From GCA-2718035 sp964435285 (lineage in GTDB: Bacteria; Bacteroidota; Bacteroidia; Flavobacteriales; TMED113), in assembly GCA_964435285.1 (NCBI GenBank), contig CAYSYA010000013.1, positions 1 to 32,170 of the forward strand: a stretch of DNA of 32,170 bases, read 5' to 3'. The notes under the pieces were generated by a model, which saw only the letters and a program-made list of their open reading frames with translations, did no database searches and was not told the DNA's origin. A program made the translations under genes and the position numbers. Position 1 is the stretch's first letter; every line of letters begins with the position of its first letter. Shown one piece after another: positions 7,741 to 15,979 of this stretch.

Positions 7741-8766
7741 TTATCTTCCCCATTTATTGTTTTTAATCCATTCTACTACTCTGTTAACTTTATCTTTTTT
7801 AATACCTGGGATAAAGCCATGTCCAAGATTGAATATCCAATTGTTATTTTTTTTACCAAAAGATTTCAAAGAATTTAAATAGTCATCAATATGTGAGTTT
7901 GAAGCAAAAAATATCCTTGGATCCATATTTCCCTGAATTCCTATTTTTTTATTTAGAATTTCTCTTGCTTTTTCTAGATTTATTTGCCAATCTATACTCA
8001 CGTAATCGCAAATTTCAGGTTCAATTTTATTTAATCCAGTTGAAAGATTTTTTGGAAAAAATATTGTTTTACAGTTCTTTTTTTTTGCTGCGTTCATAAT
8101 AGATTTTACATGAGGCATAAACATTTCAAAATATAAATCTTCAGGAACTAAACCGCAATATGTTTCAAATAATTGGAAACAATCAATTCCATTGTCAATT
8201 TGTTTTTCAACGTATTTAATTGAAGCCTCAGTTATTTTAGTTAATATTTTTTCGCATTTTCTTCTATGTTCATATAAATTTTTAATTACATTGTGAAACT
8301 CTTTAATAGAGTTGTTTTTTTTAAACATAAAAAGAAAAATAGTTAACGGTCCCCCGCAGAATCCAATAAGTGGTTTATTAATTAACTCTTTTTTTGTTTG
8401 CAATATATTTCTATAAATATAATCTAGTGATGAAGGATTAAATTCAAGTTGGTCTTCGTCAAACTTTTCAATTTCTAATGTTTTATCAAATTTTGGGCCA
8501 CTATTTAAAAACTTCACATTCATACCTAATGATTCAGGAATGACTAGAATATCAGAAAAAAGAATAGCTGCATCGACTCCTAAATCATTTATAGGTAATC
8601 TTGTTACTTGTGAGGCTAATATGGGCTCGTTCATAAGATCTCTGAAGCTATATTTTTCTCTAAGTTTCAAGTATGATGGTAATATTCTACCTGCTTGTCT
8701 CATAAACCAAACAGCAGGTCTTTTAGTTTTTTCTTTATTTATTGCTTTTAAAAATATTGAATCCAT
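7741..8766 (-). CDS. hemE: Uroporphyrinogen decarboxylase
   Basis: 341 residues. Removes four acetate carboxyls from uroporphyrinogen III to give coproporphyrinogen III. The start shows RPAVWFMRQAGRILPSY (residues 16-32), with the substrate-binding Arg23 and Arg27. The catalytic Asp is Asp72 in FSDILVIPESLG. GFCGGPLTIF and the C-terminal NLGHGFIPG are standard blocks. It overlaps the hemL stop by one base (TAATG) and abuts hemN, which indicates tight translational coupling. Confidence 0.96.
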   Translation of the reverse strand: MDSIFLKAINKEKTKRPAVWFMRQAGRILPSYLKLREKYSFRDLMNEPILASQVTRLPINDLGVDAAILFSDILVIPESLGMNVKFLNSGPKFDKTLEIEKFDEDQLEFNPSSLDYIYRNILQTKKELINKPLIGFCGGPLTIFLFMFKKNNSIKEFHNVIKNLYEHRRKCEKILTKITEASIKYVEKQIDNGIDCFQLFETYCGLVPEDLYFEMFMPHVKSIMNAAKKKNCKTIFFPKNLSTGLNKIEPEICDYVSIDWQINLEKAREILNKKIGIQGNMDPRIFFASNSHIDDYLNSLKSFGKKNNNWIFNLGHGFIPGIKKDKVNRVVEWIKNNKWGR

Positions 8767-10052
8767 TATTTAATTTTATTTAATGCAATTTTATTTGCAT
8801 CAATTATTTTATTTATGTCATTTTCCTTCAAAGCAGTTGAAATAAACATTGCTTCAAATTGTGATGGGGGGAGGTAGACACCATTTTCTAACATGATATT
8901 AAAGTATTTTGAGTATGTTTTAGTATCACATTTTTGTGCATCGTTGTAATTTTCTATTTTTTTTAGTTTAGTAAAAAATAATGTCATCATCGAACCTTGT
9001 CTTTGAATTATGGCATTAATATTTTCTTTTTTGATAATTTCTTCTATACCTAATTGAATTTTGGAAGATATTTTTTCAAGTTTAATATATACTTCTTTTG
9101 ATAGTTTATTTAAAGTACTCAATCCGGCTGACATAGCAAGAGGGTTTCCAGAAAGAGTTCCAGCTTGATAAACAGGTCCATTAGGGGCAAGGTAATCCAT
9201 TATTTCATTATTTCCACCATAAGCACCTACTGGCAATCCTCCTCCAATTATTTTGCCGAGTGTTGTTATATCCGGGTAAACATCATAAATTTCTTGAGCT
9301 CCTCCCTTAGCAACTCGAAATCCAGTCATTACTTCATCAAATATTAGTAGGATATTGTTATCACTACATATTTTTCTTAAATCTTTGACAAAATTTATTT
9401 CTGATTTAACTAAACCCATATTTCCAGCAATTGGTTCAATAATAATTGCTGCAATTTTACCTTTGTGATATTTTACAAGTTCACTTACAGATTTAATATT
9501 ATTATATTCGGCATTTAAAGTTTCTTTTGCAATATTTTCTGTTACCCCAGAGCTATTCGGAAGATTTAGACTCATCATTCCAGATCCAGATTTTGTTAAG
9601 AAACTATCACCATGTCCATGGTAGTTGCCACTAAATTTCATTATGATATTTTTTTTTGTAAAACCTCTGGCTAACCTTATTGCGCTCATGGTCGCTTCAG
9701 TTCCAGAGTTAACCATCCTTACTTTATCAATTGAAGGAACAAGCTCAATAATTTTTTTTGCCATTTCATTTTCTAGAACAGTTGGTGCGCCAAATGTAGT
9801 AGCGTTGACAACACAATCATTAATGGACTTAATTAGTTCTTTATCTGAGTATCCAAACAAAAGTGGTCCCCAAGATGACACACAATCTATGTATTTATTA
9901 TCGTCTAAGTCAGTTAGATAACAACCTTTTCCTTTTTTAAAAAAAATTGGATTTGAGTTAACGTATTTAAAAGACCTGACAGGAGAATTAACACCTCCAG
10001 CTATAAATTTTTTTGCTTCTTTAAAAGCTGAAATACTTTTTCGTTTAATCAT
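8766..10052 (-). CDS. hemL: Glutamate-1-semialdehyde 2,1-aminomutase
   Basis: 428 residues. A PLP enzyme that turns glutamate-1-semialdehyde from HemA into 5-aminolevulinate. It carries IAGGVNSPVRSF (residues 17-28), MVNSGTEATMSAIRLAR (113-129), GNYHGHGDS (142-150), FDEVMTGFR (238-246) and the PLP lysine Lys267 in TTLGKIIGGGLPVGAYGG. That set separates it from other class-III aminotransferases. It overlaps hemB by 8 bp and hemE by 1 bp. Complete and of normal length. Confidence 0.97.
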   Translation of the reverse strand: MIKRKSISAFKEAKKFIAGGVNSPVRSFKYVNSNPIFFKKGKGCYLTDLDDNKYIDCVSSWGPLLFGYSDKELIKSINDCVVNATTFGAPTVLENEMAKKIIELVPSIDKVRMVNSGTEATMSAIRLARGFTKKNIIMKFSGNYHGHGDSFLTKSGSGMMSLNLPNSSGVTENIAKETLNAEYNNIKSVSELVKYHKGKIAAIIIEPIAGNMGLVKSEINFVKDLRKICSDNNILLIFDEVMTGFRVAKGGAQEIYDVYPDITTLGKIIGGGLPVGAYGGNNEIMDYLAPNGPVYQAGTLSGNPLAMSAGLSTLNKLSKEVYIKLEKISSKIQLGIEEIIKKENINAIIQRQGSMMTLFFTKLKKIENYNDAQKCDTKTYSKYFNIMLENGVYLPPSQFEAMFISTALKENDINKIIDANKIALNKIK

Positions 10053-11025
10053 GATTTTTAATAATTCTAGCCATTTCTAGAGCATGATATGAAATTATTG
10101 CATTAGAACCAGCTCTTTTAAGAGCAATCATAGACTCATATAAACAATTTTCATAATCAAAGAATTCATTTTTAATATTTGATTTCATTAATAAAAATTC
10201 TCCACTAACATTGTAGCTAATAATTGGTAATTTATAAAGTTGTTTTGCTCTCCATATTATGTCTAAGTAAATTAATGCTGGTTTGATAATTATTGCATCT
10301 GCTCCTTCATCAATATCTAATTTAACTTCGTTAATGAAGCTTTCAGAATTTTTGTAATTCATTTGGTATGTTCTTCTATCAATATTGGAAACATTTATAT
10401 TTGCAGCTTTTCTAAACGGACTATAAAAGGCTGAAGCGTATTTTACTGAATATGGAAAAATTAAAGTTTTTTGAAACCCATTTAAATCAAGTTTTCTTCT
10501 TATCACCTTTACCCGTCCATCCATCATGTCGGAAGGGGCAATTGCATCTGCGCCAGATTGTGCTAAAATTATGGCTTGTTTAGCTAAAATTTCATTTGTT
10601 TTATCATTATCAACATCTCCGTCAACAACAATTCCACATTGTCCATTCACAGTATACTCGCAATTACATAAATCAGCAATAATAATTATGTCTTTATTAT
10701 TTTTTTTGATTTCCCTGATTGCTTTTGGTATTATTGCATTACCATCAATTGCGGTAGAGCAATTGTCATTTTTGTTTTCGGTTACTCCAAAAAGAATGAT
10801 AGAGGAAATTCCATTTTTTTTAATTATATCGCAATATTTTATAAGTTCGTCAATTGAATATTCATAATGTCCATCAAGTGATTTTATTTCTCGTTTTATT
10901 TTATTTCCTTCACAAACAAAAATTGGTAAAATAAAGTCTTTTGTGGAAATGCTTACATCTTCAAACATATCTCTTATATGTTTATTTTGTCGAAGTCTTC
11001 TTAATCTTGTATCTGGAAAAATCAA
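10045..11025 (-). CDS. hemB: Porphobilinogen synthase (ALA dehydratase), zinc type
   Basis: 326 residues. Condenses two 5-aminolevulinates to porphobilinogen. The Schiff-base lysines are Lys195 (FPYSVKYASAF) and Lys248 (IIIKPALIYLD). The triad Cys120, Cys122 and Cys130 in LCNCEYTVNGQCG marks a zinc-dependent enzyme, unlike the Mg-type with Asp/Ala at these positions. It is the first gene of the leftward heme run; its ATG is 31 nt from a TAAATTTG element at 11057-11064. It overlaps hemL by 8 bp. Confidence 0.96.
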   Translation of the reverse strand: MIFPDTRLRRLRQNKHIRDMFEDVSISTKDFILPIFVCEGNKIKREIKSLDGHYEYSIDELIKYCDIIKKNGISSIILFGVTENKNDNCSTAIDGNAIIPKAIREIKKNNKDIIIIADLCNCEYTVNGQCGIVVDGDVDNDKTNEILAKQAIILAQSGADAIAPSDMMDGRVKVIRRKLDLNGFQKTLIFPYSVKYASAFYSPFRKAANINVSNIDRRTYQMNYKNSESFINEVKLDIDEGADAIIIKPALIYLDIIWRAKQLYKLPIISYNVSGEFLLMKSNIKNEFFDYENCLYESMIALKRAGSNAIISYHALEMARIIKNHD

Positions 11026-11056
11026 AATTGTATAGTTTTTAATTAAAAAAGTTATG

Positions 11057-11064
11057 CAAATTTA
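11057..11064 (-). promoter_or_regulatory. -7 promoter element for the leftward heme operon
   Basis: On the minus strand the bases read TAAATTTG, a full match to the Bacteroidota -7 consensus TAnnTTTG. The hemB ATG follows after 31 nt. No clear TTG is found 17-23 nt upstream, so the -33 element is weak or the real promoter lies elsewhere in the gap. Confidence 0.45.
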
Positions 11065-11151
11065 GTAAATTTAATCTTTAATATCGTTTTTTTTTAATAA
11101 CAAAAAAATCATTTTTTAAGAATTTTTATTGTGAACTACTTTAGTTAGTTT

Positions 11152-11170
11152 ATTTAGAATTATTCTAAAT
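11152..11170. promoter_or_regulatory. Fur/PerR-like operator in the hemB/hemA control region
   Basis: ATTTAGAAT-T-ATTCTAAAT is a perfect palindrome with 9-bp arms and a one-base centre at 11161. The left half is identical to the sites at 631 and 14918. It is central in the 241-bp divergent gap, 106 bp from the hemA start and 136 bp from the hemB start. That is upstream of both assigned -7 elements, so it could repress by looping, act as an activator site, or belong to an unmapped promoter. Confidence 0.7.
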
Positions 11171-11211
11171 TAACAGATTGAACCTTTTGCGAAATTATTG
11201 AACTTTTTTCG

Positions 11212-11244
11212 TTGTTTTATTTATAGAATCGGTATTTATCTTTG
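11212..11244 (+). promoter_or_regulatory. Bacteroidota-type promoter of hemA
   Basis: TTG at 11212-11214, a 22-nt spacer and TATCTTTG at 11237-11244 fit TTG-N17-23-TAnnTTTG. The hemA TTG start codon follows 22 nt after the -7 element, with an A-rich leader in between. Confidence 0.55.
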
Positions 11245-11266
11245 TATAAATTAAAAAAAATATATT

Positions 11267-12334
11267 TTGATATTTCTTTTGAGTTTAAATCACAAAAAAA
11301 CAACATTGTCTGAAAGAGAGCCCTTTCATTTTGATGAATATGAAAAAAATAATTTTTTTCAGTTTTTAAAACAAAGTTTAAAATTTGATGGAATATTTAT
11401 TCTTTCAACTTGTAATCGTACTGATTTTTATATTCACAGTGATAAAAGTTCACCTATCAATATTGAAAGTTTAATTAATTCGATTGAGATTTTTAAGAAA
11501 AAGAAAATAGATAGAAATAAATTTTATATTGAAACTAAAGTAGATAAAATTACAACTAATCTTTTTAGAACTGCCTGTGGTATTGAGTCAATGGTTATTG
11601 GAGAATATGAAATTGTTGATCAAATTAAAAAATCATTAAAATTTTCTATTGAAAACAACCATCTTTCTCCTTTTTTAAATAGATTAATACAAAAATCATT
11701 AGAATGTAGTAAATATATTCGTACAAATACTAAAATTAACAAGGGTTCAACATCAATTTCCTCTGTCCTAATTAAAAATTTAAATAATATATTTGGTCTA
11801 AAATCAAAAAATATTTTAATTGTTGGTGCAGGAAAAATGTCTAAACTTTCAATTAAACACTTAAAATCAAAAACCGTAAATAATATTTTTGTTACTAACA
11901 GATCTAGTGTTCAACTTAACAAGCTTCATAAATTATTTGGTATTATAAAAGTACCATTTAAAGATTATATTGATTTTATTCCAAAGATGGATTTTGTGAT
12001 TTTTTTAACGTCCTCAAAAACCCCTTTAATAACTGACACAGATATAGATAAAATCATCAAAAAGTTATTAAAAAAAATAATCTTTATTGATTTATCAGTG
12101 CCCAGAAATATAAATTTTATAAAAAAGTATGATAAACTTATTGAGTTTAATTTAGATCACTTAAAAAATCAAATAGAAAAAAACAAAGAATCAAGAACAA
12201 AAGAAATAAAAAAAGCTGAAAAGTATATTGATATTTTCCAAAATAAATTCATCAAGTGGCACACAAAATATAATTATATTAAAAAAAATAAATATAAATC
12301 TAAAATTTTTTTAAAGCCTACAGAAAAGAATTAA
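11267..12334 (+). CDS. hemA: Glutamyl-tRNA reductase, C-terminally shortened
   Basis: 355 residues. Reduces glutamyl-tRNA to glutamate-1-semialdehyde with NADPH, the first committed step. The start is TTG at 11267; there is no ATG in frame, a stop lies 15 bp upstream, and LLSLNHK aligns with the usual family N-terminus. The catalytic Cys is Cys49 in LSTCNRTDFYIHS. GIESMVIGEYEIVDQIK is the glutamate-site block, and ILIVGAGKMSKLSIKHL is the NADPH loop. The protein stops soon after QNKFIKWHTKYNY, where E. coli HemA (418 residues) continues with about 80 more residues of dimerisation helices. The hemC ATG is 21 bp downstream, so no coding space is left. It heads hemA-hemC-hemD. Confidence 0.93.
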   Translation: MIFLLSLNHKKTTLSEREPFHFDEYEKNNFFQFLKQSLKFDGIFILSTCNRTDFYIHSDKSSPINIESLINSIEIFKKKKIDRNKFYIETKVDKITTNLFRTACGIESMVIGEYEIVDQIKKSLKFSIENNHLSPFLNRLIQKSLECSKYIRTNTKINKGSTSISSVLIKNLNNIFGLKSKNILIVGAGKMSKLSIKHLKSKTVNNIFVTNRSSVQLNKLHKLFGIIKVPFKDYIDFIPKMDFVIFLTSSKTPLITDTDIDKIIKKLLKKIIFIDLSVPRNINFIKKYDKLIEFNLDHLKNQIEKNKESRTKEIKKAEKYIDIFQNKFIKWHTKYNYIKKNKYKSKIFLKPTEKN

Positions 12335-12355
12335 CTACTTTTCAAAATCAATTTC

Positions 12356-13270
12356 ATGGATAAAAAAATAGTTATTGGAACCAGAGGAAGCAAACTAGCA
12401 CTAGAACAGTCAAACATTGTAAAAAAAAATATTTTAAAAAAAAATCATGATTTAAATTTATTTATCAAAGTTGTAAAAACTAAAGGAGATTTGATGTTAT
12501 CTCAAAGTGTTCAAAATTTAGTGGATAAAGGTTTTTTTGTTAATGAAATTCAAAATGAACTTGTTAAAAATAATATTGATATCTCTGTGCACAGTTTAAA
12601 GGATTTACCAACCAAAAATAATTCTGAAGTCATGATTTCATCAATTCCAAAAAGAGATTCTGCAATAGATGTTTTAATTTCTAAAAACAATAAATCAGTT
12701 CATGACCTTCCAAATGATTCAATTATTGCAACATCGTCAATTAGAAGAAAATATCAATTGCTTAAAATTAATCCTTTTTTTAAGATAAAAGAAATTAGAG
12801 GAAATATAGATACTAGAATTAATAAGTTAGATAATGGTTTTTGCGATGCTTTAGTTTTAGCAGAGGCAGGTTTAAATAGACTTAATCTTCAGCATAGAAT
12901 TGCTTACTATTTCAAATTAGATGAAATGATTCCAGCCGCAGGTCAAGGAGCTATTGCTATAGAGTCTAGAAAAAATGATGATAGAGTTTTAAAAATACTA
13001 AATGAAGTAAATGATTTTGAATCATATGCATCCACAAGTATTGAGAGGTCTTTACTTACTAAATTTGGTTTAGGATGTAATGCGCCAGTTGCTGCATATG
13101 CTCAATTTAAAAACAGAAAAATATATTTTACTGCAATGCTATTTTCACTGAAAAAAATGAAAGATATTACAATTTCAATTTCTGATAGTATAGATAATTA
13201 TAAAAAAATTTCAGAAAAAGCATACAATGAATTTGTTAAAAGAGGATATAAAGAATTGTTAAATGTATAA
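12356..13270 (+). CDS. hemC: Hydroxymethylbilane synthase (porphobilinogen deaminase)
   Basis: 304 residues. Polymerises four porphobilinogens into hydroxymethylbilane. Blocks are IGTRGSKLALEQSN at the start, VHSLKDLPT (the catalytic Asp of SLKD), SSIRRKYQL, IRGNIDTRI and AAGQGAIAIE. The dipyrromethane cofactor is attached to Cys241 in LGCNAPVAAYA. It lies 21 bp after hemA and overlaps hemD by 8 bp (ATGTATAA), so HemC and HemD are translationally coupled. Confidence 0.97.
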   Translation: MDKKIVIGTRGSKLALEQSNIVKKNILKKNHDLNLFIKVVKTKGDLMLSQSVQNLVDKGFFVNEIQNELVKNNIDISVHSLKDLPTKNNSEVMISSIPKRDSAIDVLISKNNKSVHDLPNDSIIATSSIRRKYQLLKINPFFKIKEIRGNIDTRINKLDNGFCDALVLAEAGLNRLNLQHRIAYYFKLDEMIPAAGQGAIAIESRKNDDRVLKILNEVNDFESYASTSIERSLLTKFGLGCNAPVAAYAQFKNRKIYFTAMLFSLKKMKDITISISDSIDNYKKISEKAYNEFVKRGYKELLNV

Positions 13271-13967
13271 AGAAGAAAAAATAATTTTAACTAACGAATT
13301 TGTTAATTCAGATTTTAATGAACTTTTTAAAAGTATGTATCAGGTATTTCATTTTCCAATGATTTCCACTGTAAGTATAGAATACAAAGATTTAGAGTTA
13401 AATAAATTTGATTTTATAATTTTCACATCAAAAAACGGGGTAAGATTTTTTCACAAAAAAATAAAGAACGAAGAAATTTTACCAAAAATAATTTCTCTTG
13501 GTTCAAAGACAGCAGAGTTTTTAAAAAAAAAAAAGTTTGTTACACATTACATAGCGAAAAGAAATTATTCTCATATGATGGTGGATGAATTATCTAAATT
13601 AAATAATTTCATAGGATCTAGAGTTTTACTAGTTCAAGGTAATTTGGCTCAAAATTCATTCAAGGAAAAACTCAATGAGTTTTGTAATATTTCAAGAATT
13701 ATTGTTTACAAGACAATTTTAAATAAAATAAAAAAAAATAATTTGATTGAATTGTTGGATAAGTATGAGTGCTATACAGTCTTTACTAGCCCCTCTTGTT
13801 TTGATGCTTTTTGTTTAAACTATAATCCAAAAAAAACACAAATCATCAGTATTGGCAATACTACTACTAATCATATTGTAAAAAAGGGTTTTGAGCCTTT
13901 ACTCACTTCAAAGATGCAAACCTATGAAGGTATATGTCAAACTGTTTTGAATTATCTGAACTCTTAA
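13263..13967 (+). CDS. hemD: Uroporphyrinogen-III synthase
   Basis: 234 residues. Cyclises hydroxymethylbilane to uroporphyrinogen III. The family is poorly conserved in sequence. Support comes from length, the two alpha/beta-lobe pattern, FIIFTSKNGVRFFHKK (residues about 43-58), the central VLLVQGNLAQNSFKEKL, the YECYTVFTSPSCFDAF segment typical of HemD, and the C-terminal ISIGNTTTNHIVKKGF. The 8-bp overlap with hemC fixes the role. It is last in the rightward run and converges on the lipoprotein gene with an 18-bp gap. Confidence 0.92.
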   Translation: MYKEEKIILTNEFVNSDFNELFKSMYQVFHFPMISTVSIEYKDLELNKFDFIIFTSKNGVRFFHKKIKNEEILPKIISLGSKTAEFLKKKKFVTHYIAKRNYSHMMVDELSKLNNFIGSRVLLVQGNLAQNSFKEKLNEFCNISRIIVYKTILNKIKKNNLIELLDKYECYTVFTSPSCFDAFCLNYNPKKTQIISIGNTTTNHIVKKGFEPLLTSKMQTYEGICQTVLNYLNS

Positions 13968-13985
13968 TTTTTTACAAACTATTCA

Positions 13986-14858
13986 TTAAAAAACACTTGG
14001 ATTTTTTAGTTTAGTATTAATTGATTTATCAAAAGTTGGAGCACTTCCACCAAATCCACTACCAGATCCACTACCAGATCCACTACCAGATCCACCACCG
14101 CCTTGATATAGTGTAACTTCTCCAGAAAAACAACCACTTAAACCATTTGGTCCATTAAAGTTATAAGTAATATCAAAATTACCACCACCATTATCAGTAA
14201 TTTCAACACTACCAGAGTTTGCAGCAGTAGGAAATGCCATTCCCATAGAATAGTTGTTCATATTTTGATTAATAAAGTATCCACCGTCAAATGTATTTTG
14301 GCTAGGATTAAATGAATTATTATTAAATGAATAGCTGCCTGCTACATTTCCGTTAGTATGTAAATTTAAATAGATCATATTTCCTATGCCTGAGTAATTA
14401 CCAGAACCAGATGTCGAAATTTCATTTGAAAATAATCTTATTTCATAGTTTACTGTTGAGTTATTGTAAAAATTGCCAAAGTTTATAAGTTCAGACAAAC
14501 CACCAATATCATAATTATTTTGACCAATATCAAATGAGTTATTACAACCTTGTTGATCAATACAATTAGATTCACAATCAGATAAGGAGGAGTAAACACC
14601 AGTATTATTAGAGTATTCTACGCAATTATAGTTAACACAATTCCAAGATGAGTTATTTCCACCATTTGAGTCACCACAAACTGACAGGCAGTCTGATAGA
14701 GTAAGATATTGACCGCCACTTTGGCCAATACAATTACTATTTATACAATTGTAACCGGAATTATTGTCATTATTATCTTCCTCTTCTTTTTCGCAAGAAG
14801 AAATAAATAAAGAAATGCCTATAATAAGAAAAGAAATTAAATAGATTTTATTTTTCAT
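13986..14858 (-). CDS. Surface lipoprotein with four-Cys repeats and Ser-Gly tract
   Basis: 290 residues. The lipobox ends at Cys22 (FISSC) and is followed by EKEEED, which fits the acidic flavobacterial lipoprotein export signal for the cell surface. Two four-cysteine repeats follow: residues 36-61 (C38, C43, C57, C61) and 72-99 (C74, C79, C95, C99). A beta-rich domain (about 104-255) ends in a pattern typical of Bacteroidota lipocalin-like proteins (FDITYNF, then LSGCFSGEVTLYQ). A Gly/Ser tract comes next, then a tail ending NPSVF. I know of no named function. A paralogue with the same repeat, tract and tail lies at 16382. A Fur-like site is 60 bp upstream, and the start region is tandemly duplicated (14834-14893). 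Confidence 0.85.
   Translation of the reverse strand: MKNKIYLISFLIIGISLFISSCEKEEEDNNDNNSGYNCINSNCIGQSGGQYLTLSDCLSVCGDSNGGNNSSWNCVNYNCVEYSNNTGVYSSLSDCESNCIDQQGCNNSFDIGQNNYDIGGLSELINFGNFYNNSTVNYEIRLFSNEISTSGSGNYSGIGNMIYLNLHTNGNVAGSYSFNNNSFNPSQNTFDGGYFINQNMNNYSMGMAFPTAANSGSVEITDNGGGNFDITYNFNGPNGLSGCFSGEVTLYQGGGGSGSGSGSGSGSGFGGSAPTFDKSINTKLKNPSVF
14056..14091. repeat. 12-bp tandem repeat coding Gly-Ser-Gly-Ser
   Basis: Three exact copies of a 12-bp unit (coding strand GGATCTGGTAGT) inside the lipoprotein at 13986-14858. They are flanked by degenerate Gly/Ser codons. Unit length is a multiple of three, so copy-number change keeps the frame. Confidence 0.95.
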
Positions 14859-14893
14859 TTTAAACTAAATTAAATAGATTTTATTTTTCATTT
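14834..14893. repeat. 27-bp direct repeat with 33-bp period over a start codon
   Basis: The same 27 bases occur at 14834-14860 and 14867-14893. They include the first codons and ATG of the lipoprotein. On the minus strand the outer copy starts an 8-codon reading frame identical to the lipoprotein N-terminus (MKNKIYLI), then hits TAG just before the true start at 14858. Confidence 0.95.
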
Positions 14894-14915
14894 ATTTGCA
14901 ATTTACTTAATTTTC

Positions 14916-14938
14916 TTATTTAGAATAATTATAAATAA
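14916..14938. promoter_or_regulatory. Fur/PerR-like operator, lipoprotein/epimerase
   Basis: A 23-bp palindrome with 10 of 11 paired positions around an A at 14927. The core ATTTAGAAT-A-ATTATAAAT equals the flavodoxin site at 631-649 except for the centre base. It lies 54 bp from the epimerase start and 69 bp from the lipoprotein start, between two divergent genes, as at the other two copies. Confidence 0.68.
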
Positions 14939-14980
14939 TAATTTATTAACATTTCTTAATTTATAATTTTATAGAATTTT

Positions 14981-15973
14981 ATGATTTTAGTCACAGGAGC
15001 AGCGGGTTTTATAGGTTTTCATCTAGTAAAAAAATTATTAGATTGTGGTCATAAAGTTGTTGCTATTGATAATATTAATGATTTTTACGATGTTAGTTTA
15101 AAAAAAAATAGATTAAAAATATTAGGAATAGATATTAATAATAATCCTTTTGTAAATAAAGTAAGTGATAATTTATTTTTTCATAAAATTGATTTACTAG
15201 AATCAAATTTAATAGATAAAATATTTGAAATTTATGAAATAAATTTTGTTTTTCATTTAGCATCCCATGCTGGCGTCAAACAAAGTACTACTTTCCCTAA
15301 AATCTATTTTAATAATAATGTTTCAGGATTTTTAAACTTAATTGATAAGGCCAGATCTTATGGTGTGGAAAAGTTTATATATGCTAGTAGTTCAAGTATT
15401 TACCCGAATAATAATGAACTAAATCAATTAAATGAAGAATTATGTTTAAATAATTTTAAAAGTATTTATGCAGCTTCTAAAATGTCTAATGAAATCATTG
15501 CAAATACTTACTCAAAAATTTATAATATTCAAACAATTGGACTTAGGTTTTTTTCAGTTTATGGTCCTTACGGGAGGCCTGACATGTCATATTATATATT
15601 CTGTGATTCTATTTTTAAAAATAAAACAATAGAACTATATAACCATGGTGAAAACTACAGAGATTTCACATATATTGAAGATTTAATAAGTTTTTTAATG
15701 ATTCTTTTAGATTATAAAAATAAGACAAAATACTTAGTTTATAATCTTGGTAATAGTAATCCAGTTAAAATTATTGATCTGTTAAAAATGATTGAAAATA
15801 TTACCGGAATAAAATCAAAAACTAATTTACTTGAAAAAAATAAAGAAGATAATTTTGCAACATTTGCAAACATTAATAGAATTGAAAGTGAATTTAATTT
15901 TAAACCAAATTGGTTGATCAGAGATGGTCTTAAAAGTTTTATTTCTTGGTATAAAAATTATTATTGTAAATAA
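14981..15973 (+). CDS. NAD-dependent UDP-sugar epimerase, UDP-glucuronate 4-epimerase-like
   Basis: 330 residues, extended short-chain dehydrogenase fold. The NAD loop is TGAAGFIG at residues 5-12. DNINDFYDVSLKKNRL (about 31-46), HLASHAGVKQSTTFPKIYF and LRFFSVYGPYGRPDMSYYIF match bacterial UDP-glucuronate 4-epimerases. The catalytic pair is Tyr163 and Lys167 in YAASK, with the SSSSIYP serine segment before it. A 4,6-dehydratase is less likely because the dehydratase-type DE pair is not seen in the SSSSIYPNN region. It probably makes UDP-galacturonate or a related sugar for the glycan cassette formed with the next genes. It has a Fur-like site upstream. The gtrA-like gene starts 6 bp after its stop. 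Confidence 0.88.
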   Translation: MILVTGAAGFIGFHLVKKLLDCGHKVVAIDNINDFYDVSLKKNRLKILGIDINNNPFVNKVSDNLFFHKIDLLESNLIDKIFEIYEINFVFHLASHAGVKQSTTFPKIYFNNNVSGFLNLIDKARSYGVEKFIYASSSSIYPNNNELNQLNEELCLNNFKSIYAASKMSNEIIANTYSKIYNIQTIGLRFFSVYGPYGRPDMSYYIFCDSIFKNKTIELYNHGENYRDFTYIEDLISFLMILLDYKNKTKYLVYNLGNSNPVKIIDLLKMIENITGIKSKTNLLEKNKEDNFATFANINRIESEFNFKPNWLIRDGLKSFISWYKNYYCK

Positions 15974-15979
15974 TTTATT

